Positions 1-8,300 of a stretch of DNA of 64,000 bases are shown here, piece after piece. The notes under the pieces were generated by a model. It was not told the origin of the DNA and did no database searches. It saw only the letters and a list, made by a program, of their open reading frames with translations. The translations under genes and the position numbers were made by a program. This DNA comes from a bacterium (GTDB taxonomy: Bacteria; Planctomycetota; Planctomycetia; Pirellulales; Pirellulaceae), in NCBI GenBank assembly GCA_030430075.1, contig JAUIGN010000038.1, forward strand, positions 1 through 64,000, in the 5' to 3' direction. How positions within the stretch are numbered: position 1 is the first letter of the stretch; the number at the start of each line of letters is the position of its first letter.

Positions 1-32
1 CCTGCTCGACGTCTCGCTCTGACGCCCCCTGT

Positions 33-623
33 CTACGGCGTAGCCAGAACGCGCGCATTTCGAATGCGCGATAAGCCCTGTGCCCACAACCTGTTATCCC
101 CTCTCGGCAAATTCCAAGTACGGTTTAGTCCCTGCGCTTCGCTTGGGCACTCGTAGGACGGGATTCGCACGTACCGCGCCTGGGGCGATGACGAATAGTG
201 GGGCCGTGGATGGGCGTAGCAGGTTGTGTCCAAAACACGATCGAAGTTGATCGTATCATAGAGCGGCTGCTGCTCCATGTACGGCAGAATCAATGCCCGC
301 CAGCTCCAACCGGCCGAATTAAACCATCCCGGGCAACCAGGGTACGACGTGGCGTTGGTTCCAAACGGCTGCGTCCCACCTTGGACGAGCTGCCCACCGC
401 GCAACGACGGAAACGTCTTGTACGTGTCGTGATAGTTCTGAATCGCTAACGCCGTCTGCTTGAGATTGTTACCGCAACTCATCCGACGCGCTGCCTCGCG
501 CGCCGCCTGAACTGCCGGCAACAACAGAGCCACCAAGATCCCAATAATGGCAATGACGACAAGCAGCTCCACCAGAGTGAAAGCCGGACGCTGCCTCACC
601 GCCCGCTGGACTTTTCTGGTCAT
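33..623 (-). CDS. DUF1559 prepilin-like protein, probably 3'-truncated or frameshifted
   Basis: This encodes a planctomycete DUF1559 protein, a secreted family with a type IV pilin-like N terminus whose molecular role is unknown. About 196 residues are encoded from the ATG at 623, chosen because AAGGA lies just upstream; an upstream in-frame ATG at 683 lacks such a site. Residues 14-34 (AFTLVELLVVIAIIGILV) form the N-methylation motif and hydrophobic helix, followed by the family hallmark LLPAVQAAREAARR. The family is usually 300 or more residues and ends with an H-X9-DG box. Here the reading frame stops soon after the ECPS segment with an atypical Arg-rich tail, so the C-terminal half is missing. 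Both other minus-strand frames stay open to the window edge, which is compatible with a frameshift. Confidence in the family is high; the disruption is inferred. Confidence 0.8.
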   Translation of the reverse strand: MTRKVQRAVRQRPAFTLVELLVVIAIIGILVALLLPAVQAAREAARRMSCGNNLKQTALAIQNYHDTYKTFPSLRGGQLVQGGTQPFGTNATSYPGCPGWFNSAGWSWRALILPYMEQQPLYDTINFDRVLDTTCYAHPRPHYSSSPQARYVRIPSYECPSEAQGLNRTWNLPRGDNRLWAQGLSRIRNARVLATP

Positions 624-953
624 AGGTAAATTCCTTGCAAAAAATACAAAAAATAGATGGAATGCGTGGAAAACTACGTGCAAACCTGGGGGCTAGCGTA
701 GATTTATCACCTCACAAAGTCAATAAACATTAGAAACCTTCGCATCTTTTTCGGTCGTTTTTGCAAGAAAGTGCAGAACCTAAATGAACCACCCCCCCCA
801 CCCCCCCGATTGGGCTGCCAGCGTGCTAACGCCAGGGAAGACTGACCTTGGGGGGGAATATCCCACGTCGGCCCAGCATTGTATACATTGGTGACCAGTC
901 TGGTTTTCACCAACTCATTCACGTTCTGACTCAGAAAAAGGAAGGCGCAGCCC
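624..953. other. Intergenic region with poly-C tract
   Basis: This is the divergent spacer between the DUF1559 gene and the small lipoprotein gene. The part near 640-760 is AT-rich and probably holds the DUF1559 promoter. At 789-808 there is a C-rich tract (two runs of 7-8 C separated by A), a likely slippage site. I see no gene. Confidence 0.5.
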
Positions 954-1136
954 ATGAGACGACTAATCTGCGTCGCTGCAATTTCGTTCCTCAGTCTTTC
1001 GGCAGGCTGTGGACCGAAGGCGACCGATACCAGCGGATCCGATCCCCCTCCAACCACCGAGAGCACTCAAGCGGAGATTGAGAAAGCGATGGAAGCGGGT
1101 GAGATTGACATGGAATCATACGGCAAAGAGCAATAG
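954..1136 (+). CDS. Small lipoprotein of unknown function
   Basis: A 60-residue protein with a short basic N terminus (MRR), a hydrophobic stretch and a lipobox LSAGC, giving lipidated Cys19 after signal peptidase II cleavage. The mature part of about 42 residues is Ser/Thr/Pro-rich at first, then acidic (EIEKAMEAGEIDMESYGK). A purine-rich site (AAGGAAGG) about 9 nt upstream supports the ATG at 954. A strong terminator follows directly. Small lipoproteins of this type often neighbour DUF1559 genes in planctomycetes, but the function is unknown. Confidence 0.75.
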   Translation: MRRLICVAAISFLSLSAGCGPKATDTSGSDPPPTTESTQAEIEKAMEAGEIDMESYGKEQ

Positions 1137-1151
1137 CTGCCCGCCTGATTC

Positions 1152-1204
1152 GACAGCACGCGCATTGCTAGGCGGCGGTCGCGTGCTGTCTTTCCTTTCT
1201 TTTT
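1152..1204 (+). terminator. Rho-independent terminator
   Basis: A perfect 11-bp inverted repeat (GACAGCACGCG at 1152-1162 and CGCGTGCTGTC at 1180-1190) with a 17-nt loop is followed by the T-rich tract TTTCCTTTCTTTTT (1191-1204). It lies 15 nt after the lipoprotein stop codon. The stop codon of the opposing membrane-protein gene lies in the loop, so the right arm is also coding for that gene. Confidence 0.85.
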
Positions 1205-2013
1205 CCGAGCCCGGTTGCGGCGAGCCCAATCAGTCCGCACGCTAGTCCGGCCCAGAGCAGCCGACCGGGACCGGGATGCGGCACCAGTTCGTCGGTATTC
1301 ACATCGGGCAAGCAAAAGCTTGCCGCGATCGGGAAGACCAACCCCGCCAGCAGTCCGCCAATCAGGCAGCCCGCCAGGCAGTTGAGTGCCAGGCGAGGGC
1401 GGAACAGGGGCACGGCCAATGCCAACCCGACCCCCAGCCCAATCAGTCCCATCAAGCCGGCCTGAACGAGTAGGGTCTTGCCGAGCCGGTTTCCTTCCAG
1501 GTCGAGTGCTTCGTGAAGCGCGATCGCCCCCGCTCCGGCGGCGACCGCAGAAACGCCGCCTACCAGGCACGCCAGCAGCCCGCCCCACACGATCCGCCAA
1601 CCGGCACCCCGCTGCAACAGTTCGGCAACCGAAAGCGCCAGGGCCAACCCGGCAGCCAGCAGGACCATGGCAAAGACGGCGTTGCGTTCTCGAGTCACTT
1701 TGAGGGCCGCAAAGAACTCGGCCTGTTCCGCTTCACCGACGTTGCCGCTCAATTCGCGAAGATGTTCCGGTAATCGAAAGACGGGCCAAACGATCTCCAG
1801 CGTGCCCCAAACAGACAGCGCCGCAACCAACGCGACGCCCAACCCCAGCATCGGCGAAAGCAGCAGCGCTTCGCGGCTCGCCTCCAACCTGGACGCGCGC
1901 GACGAAGCGACTTCGCGATCGACCCCGCCCGGTTCCGGCGGTTCGATGCCCGGTTCATCGCCCCGTGGTGTCCGGTCACCCTCGTGCGACCCACCCAGCG
2001 ATTGATTGCTCAT
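1168..2013 (-). CDS. Multi-pass membrane protein, unknown function
   Basis: A 281-residue protein starting at ATG 2013, with GAGG about 8 nt upstream. The first ~50 residues are polar and charged and probably cytoplasmic. After that come about six hydrophobic segments rich in Gly, Ala and Leu, the first near residues 55-75 and the last close to a basic C terminus (GLGKRKERQ). I do not recognise a family. Repetitive GLxxGL/GLALA sequence is typical of small Gly-rich planctomycete membrane proteins. It converges on the lipoprotein gene and shares its terminator region. Confidence 0.7.
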   Translation of the reverse strand: MSNQSLGGSHEGDRTPRGDEPGIEPPEPGGVDREVASSRASRLEASREALLLSPMLGLGVALVAALSVWGTLEIVWPVFRLPEHLRELSGNVGEAEQAEFFAALKVTRERNAVFAMVLLAAGLALALSVAELLQRGAGWRIVWGGLLACLVGGVSAVAAGAGAIALHEALDLEGNRLGKTLLVQAGLMGLIGLGVGLALAVPLFRPRLALNCLAGCLIGGLLAGLVFPIAASFCLPDVNTDELVPHPGPGRLLWAGLACGLIGLAATGLGKRKERQHATAA

Positions 2014-2098
2014 GGTCTACCTCGCAGTAATGAATGGCGGAATGGATAGGCATGGCGGAATGGACCGCCAAGCGTAACATAAGGGACAGCCCATGTTA

Positions 2099-2156
2099 CG
2101 TCATGCACAGCATGACCTACGGAACTACGGAATTACGTCATGCACAGCATGACCTA
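2099..2156. repeat. Family D hairpin repeat, two copies
   Basis: Two near-identical short units begin with CGTCATGCACAGCATGACC at about 2099 and 2137. Each contains a 7-bp stem GTCATGC/GCATGAC around the loop ACA. Other copies are at 39601 and, diverged, near 44608. All of them lie next to a family A repeat. Confidence 0.75.
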
Positions 2157-2184
2157 CTTGCTCGGCGCGGGTCGCCACGTTCAT

Positions 2185-2234
2185 TGCTCGGCGCGGGTCT
2201 CCGACCCCGCCGAAACCGCCGACCGAAGGTCTCC
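2185..2234 (+). repeat. Family A interspersed repeat, copy A1
   Basis: A 50-bp element starting TGCTCGGCGCGGGTCTCC and ending GACCGAAGGTCTCC. It contains the hairpin-forming segments CGGGTC-TCC-GACCC and GACC-GAA-GGTC. A partial copy of its left end precedes it at about 2158-2174. It lies downstream of the 3' end of the giant surface-protein gene. Seven further copies are in the window. Confidence 0.8.
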
Positions 2235-2376
2235 CCAACACACCAACCAACCAACGAACAAACGACGCCAACACCACCATCCACCCAAACACGTCGCAAC
2301 CCCAGGCCGAAGGGAAGCAGTTTGACATCCGCAGCATGACCCATGGTGGGGCTCAACATCAACGTTCCCAGGTCCG

Positions 2377-5300
2377 TCATCGCGACATAGGAAACGTTGC
2401 TGATAGCTCGTCGCGCCGCTCGACTTCCCCGGCAACTTCGTCCAGGATCCGCTCGAACGACCGGCCGAGCAACTCGGTTTGCACCGGCGGCAGCACGGCG
2501 GCCCGAACGCGGTGTGCGTAACGAGTCGAGGAAGGTTGGCCGGCCACCGGTCGGGGTGAGTTGCTGGGCTGCGGCACAGCGACGTCCTGCGACGGCAACT
2601 TCGGCCGCCCGATCGAGGCCACTGGCTGGACGTCGTCCCAGAGCCAGAGCGGACTGGTCGGGGCGCCCTGCGCCGCCCACCATGCGTCGACTTGCGAGTC
2701 GCGGCTGCCCGATGACCGCTGCCCGCCAGTCGCGGCAACGGCCGAGGGAAGATTCGCCGCGGCGGCCTCGCCTTCGCCGAGCCGCCCGCGGTTGAGAAAA
2801 TTGATAACGTGCAGCGCGTCGAGCGACGTTGCGAACCGGTCGTTGTTGACGTCCAGGTAGACGTTGGGTATGACCTCTGCCGACTCGCCTTCACCCAACA
2901 CCGGACTCGACCCGTTATTGATGTGGTTGACAATCCGCAACACGTCATGCGGCGTGACATAGCCGTCATCGTCAACGTCCCAGCGGATCTGCCGGTTGTG
3001 CCAAGGATTCGCTTCGCCGTCAGCCGACTCGCCGCCGTCATCAACCAACGCGTTGTCGATCACCACGTCCGGGTCCGGTTCAACGTCTCCTTCGATGAAT
3101 ACGTCGGCAAGTTCGCCCACCACGATCGTGATTCCCGACGCGGCCTGGATGGCGGCACCCGGCTTGACGTGCACCCGGTCACCGGCCGTCAGGCGAACGA
3201 CCCCGCCAGCCGAGCTTGCCGCGGCGCTTGCATGAACTCGCGCGCCCGCATGGACGACCAGGTCATCACCAGGATCGGGACCCACGGTTGCGGTCAGGTG
3301 GACCGCGAGCCCACAGACGGTTGCGTCAGGATCGGTACCGCACAGTTCCCCCGCAGACCGCCCGGAAATGATGTGCAGCGGGCTGGCCGCCCGGATGTCA
3401 ACGACCCCATACGGGGCCCCGGCGGCAGGGTCGGCAACGGCCCGCGCCACCTGCAGAGCGCCTTCATTGACGAGGAAGATCCCGATACCCCCGGCGACCG
3501 CGTCCAGTTCGACGACCTGCGTTTCCAGCGGATCGCGCGCGGTGACCATCCCGCCCTGAATGCGGGCCGATCCGATTCCCGTCGCGGCTTCCATGGTCAG
3601 CCGCTTCGCCCGAATGTCGGCACCCGTCGGATTACCGTCCGCAATGCCTCCGTTGGTTACCCGCAGCGTGACGTCTCCCGTGGCAACAAGTTGACCCAGG
3701 AAGAGGCCGGTCAGAGCGTGGATCTCGATGTTGCCGATGGTATCCAGGTGAACAGTATCCATGATGACATCGCGCGTATGAGCAACCAGCGACACATCGC
3801 CGCTGGTCGTCAACATCTTGGCGCCCGTGGCGGGATCGAATTCAATCTCCGCCCCGTCGACCGAGAAGCTGCCGAGCCCGCTCGCGCCGCCGCGCAACAG
3901 GACAGGACCGGCGGCCGTCACCGCGACAGAGGCCGGACCGCTCAGGTCACCTTCGCCAACAACGTCGTCGTCGAAGGTGACCTGGTCGCCGCTGAGAAAG
4001 GCGACCGTGCCGCTCGCCGTCACGATGCCGCCAAAATGTTGGCTGCCTGACGTTGTCAGCGACACATCCTGCAGCATGGCCGCGCGGGAGATATCTAATT
4101 CCGCAACCTGCGTCACATTGCCCATGAATGTGGCTTCGCCGTCAATGGTCAGGGCGCTCGCGCTACCGTCCACCGTATCTTCAAAGTGAACGGCGGATCC
4201 GGCAAGCTCGGTTGCCCCTTGCAAGACTACCGGTCCGGTGAACGTCTGACGGGCCGCGCCGGTTACGATGCGCTCGCCGAGCCGAATCAGACCGGCCTCG
4301 GCGGCCAGGTCGACACCGGCGGCGCTGAAGCCGCCAATGACCAACTGGTTGTCACCCCCCGCCTCAAACGCGACGGAATGCTGCGGGACGATGATCGTGG
4401 TTGCCGAGCCGAAGGACGAGCTGACGGTCAGTTCGCCTCCGTCGGCGGTCGCCGTGACGGCTTCGTCCGCCAGCCGATGGTGGGCGAAGGTGACGTCCAT
4501 CACCTCAAGATCGACCTGGATCGGACCGACGTTGAACGTGCGAAGCAACTGCCCGTCCAAGGTGATCCGTCCGTCATTACGATTCAGCTGGTCAAACCTA
4601 CCCTGGACCACGGTCGTACCACCAACAAGCTCCAACCGGTTGATGCCGGCATTGCCCACGAAGTCGATCGTGGCGAGACTTCCCTCGGACAAATCGACCG
4701 TGAGCGTCTCATCATCGCCGGTCCCTCGCACGACGACCGGTTGATTCAGGGGCAGATTCCCGCTGGCGGTGCCACCCGCCGACGCATTCTGTAGCGGCTC
4801 GACCGGCAGCCGGCGGCCGTTGATCGTGACGATCAGGTCGCCAAGCGCATCCTGGGACAAGGTGACCGCATCGGCGGACGATCCGTCGTTATCCGGATCA
4901 AACCCGACACCCAGCACGGGGTCCCAATTGAGGCTCAGATCGATCTCAATATCGGCCAGACCTTGCACGTTGACCGTCACGGTGGCCGCATCGGCGGCCG
5001 GCAGCCCCGGCAACACCGGGTCGACGGTCGTGGCGACCGCGTAGGTCCACGTGTCGGCGACGACCACGCCGGCCGGCAAGGCGCGAAGAAAGCCCGACGC
5101 GGCTGGATCGTAAGCGAAGCTCCCGTCGGCTTGGATTGTGATGGTGGCACCGAGGGGCGAAAAGACCACCGTTTCTCCGGCGTCACTCACCGGCTCGCCC
5201 TGAACTTGAACGACGTGGACACGGCCCACCGTCGTATCGGGATTCGCGATTCCCTGGGGACGCAACACGTTGTCTTCCAGGAGCCCCGTTTCGGAAGCCG

Positions 5301-8300
5301 CGAACGTGTCGTCACGGGCGACGACTTCGACGGCTTCGATCTGAAACTGGTGCTGCGTCAGGCCGCCCTGCTGGTCGTCAATCTCGACCAGCACAGAAAA
5401 CAGGCCCGCCACCGGGTAGGTATGCTGCACGTCGGGCGTAAAGAGTTCGCTGGGCACCGGCTGACCTCCGGTCGAGTCTTCCGTGAAATCGACGCCGCCC
5501 ACAAGGATGTCGTCGAAGTTGGGGGCGAGCCCGTCAAAGTCCCAATCGATCCTGACCAGGTGTTGGTCTACCAGGTCGACATCGCGGAACGCCACAATGT
5601 CCTGCACCGTGAACTCCGTTCCCTTGGCAACGAGCTGATTCCCTGTGCCGGCCTCGACCGCCGGCGGATCGTTGACGCCGGTAGCCGTCACCTCAAGTTG
5701 AGCCATCGCCTGCCGCCCGCCGGGGTCACTCACCGCATAAGCGAACGCTTCGGTGGTTGTTTCGCCGTCAGCCAGCGACTGAAAGTTCGGGTCCAGCGTA
5801 TACGTGTACGATCCATCCGGATTCCAGTCCAACCTGCCGAACTGCCCGACCGCCTGGCCGGCCGAATCCCCCGCAACCTCGACGACCTGCAATGTCGCCC
5901 GTTCGTCATCCGGGTCGTTGTCGGTTCCGATGCCGTCCTGACCGGCGATCAGGTTCCCGGACGCGGCAGGCGCGTTGTCCTCGGTAACCATGGCGCGGTC
6001 GTCGAACGCGGTCGGTTGATCGTTCGCACCATGGATGGTCACCAGCAACTGGTTAGAGTCCGTCTTGGCGTTGCCGTTGGGATGGTCGTCGCTGACCACA
6101 TAGTCAAACAGATCCATCAGTGTATCGCCGACGTTCAGGGAATCGATCAGCGGATTGTTGTCGTCCAGCATGTAACTGAACGTGCCATCGTCGGCGATCA
6201 CCAACGTGCCGAAGCTGCCGGCCAGGGTGCCGGCTGTGGTAACACGAAACGTAGCCGCCGAGTCGTCAACGTCCGTATCGTTGGCCAGCACGTTTCCGCT
6301 CACGCGGTTTGGGGCGGGTAATCCGTCGATCGCCTCGTCAAGTTGCGCCGTGTCGACCGCGGCCAGGGGCGCGTCATTGATCCCGCTGACCGCGACCGTC
6401 GCGACGGCCGTGCTGGTCAATTCACCGTCGGATACCGTGTAAGTGAACGTGTCGTTGAGCACCTGCCCTTCGCGGAGCGCCTGAAGCGTCGCGGCGGTCA
6501 TCACCGTGGGGTCGTATGTGAAGCGACCGTCCGCTTCGGCCGTCACCGCGGCCCCCTGACTGCTGATTGCGTCGATCTGACTGACGGCCAGCATGGCACC
6601 GACGTCCGGATCGATGTCGTTGGCCAGGAGCCCGTCCCCCGGAATCGCAATGGTCAGGAGGGTATCTTCGTTGACCGTGTAAGCATCATCAGAAGCGGCT
6701 GGCGGATCGTTCAGCGAACTCACGATCACCGTGGTGGCGTCGTCGCTGGCAGGCGGGTTCACTCCGTCGTCCACTTCGATCGTCATCACGGTGCTCACCG
6801 TTTGGCCCGTCGCAACCTGATTCGGCGTGGGCAGGAATTCCAGCAACCGAATGAGCGACTCTGCTTCCGCTGCGGTCACTCCCAACGGAGTTCCGGCAGC
6901 GTCGGTGATCCGGTAAACGCCTGGGGCGGTCAGTGTGAAGCGCGCTGCGGCGCCCCCGTCGATGGGTCTGAGTCGTCCATTCGCGCCGGCGGCGGAGAGC
7001 GCGATCGTGACGCCAAGTGCCGGGGACGCGTCGCGGATCGTGACGTTGCCGAAGGGGCTCAGCGGACCGCTGTCGTCGCTCGTCTGGCCCGCCAGGGTGC
7101 CGCCGATCGTCGGGCTGCCGTTCAGCAACAGGGCCACATCGTTACCGTTCGACCCACCCTGGTACGTGATGTAAGCGTTGACCCCAGAGCCCAGGAAGTC
7201 GCTGCTGATCCGGTCCCCCTCGGCCAGCCCGGCAAACGTACCTTGGATCGGTTCGCTGCCATCGTTGTTGACGATCACCAGTTGGTCGCCGTCGGCCGGG
7301 ACAAATGGGCTGCCGCTCCCGTCGTCGAAAGCGGTCGTCGACAGTACCGTGTTGGTACCGATGGCCAGCGTTCCAACCACCTCCAATGCGTCGTGATGCC
7401 CCGGCCCCGTGCCGGCCGTCGCTCCGCCGATATCGATCGAAAGTGTATGATCCGCGGCCAGCCTGGTATCCCCGACCGTTGCGAACGTCGCCACGCCGCC
7501 GCCACCCGGGGCGACATCCCCCGCCAGTTCGAGCAACGGGTCGGCCGCATCGGTGTTGGTGAGATCGACCATCTCTTCCCGATCGGCAATCGTGCCGCCG
7601 GCCAGTGTCAGCGGATCGGTGAACGTGGCCGTCAAGATCTCAATGCCGCCGCTGCCGTTGGCCGGGTCACCAATCGTGATCGATGCGAAGCCGTCGGCGA
7701 ACGCCGCCAGGGCATCGTCGTTGAGGCTCAACCCGGGGCCGACGCCTCCGACCGCGATCGGCCTGACCGGCGTCCTCGGTTCGATCACCAGCTCACCAGC
7801 GCCCTGCAAACGCGAGTCGGGTGAGATTGCCAGATCGTCGACCTGCAATTTCAGCGTCCCGGCGGAACCGGTATCGATCGTGGTTTGGGACAGGTCGATA
7901 TCGAGCGCGTCGGCGGAAATGCCTTGCCACGTTGCGCCGCCGTTGGTCGCCGACACATTCGCCATGAGGGCCAGAACCCCGACCGAACCGGGCCCCGGAC
8001 CGGCTGTGCCCAGAATCAACACGGACTCCGCCAGCACATCGCCATCCATGAACAGCACACCATGGTTTCGCGCCCCGCCGCTGCCCCCTTTCCCGATAAC
8101 CTGCAGCTCACCGCCGTCCGCCCGAACATCGCTGCCGGGTTGCAGCACCACACCCCGATTGTCGATCGCGGTCCCTCCCTGCCCGCTCAGCAGGAGGTCG
8201 CCTGCCATCGAGTGAACCGCACCGTGAATCTCGACACCGTGAAAATCACCGGCCACCCCGAACTCGTTCGCCTTCACCGCCAGGTTGCCGTCGACGGTAC

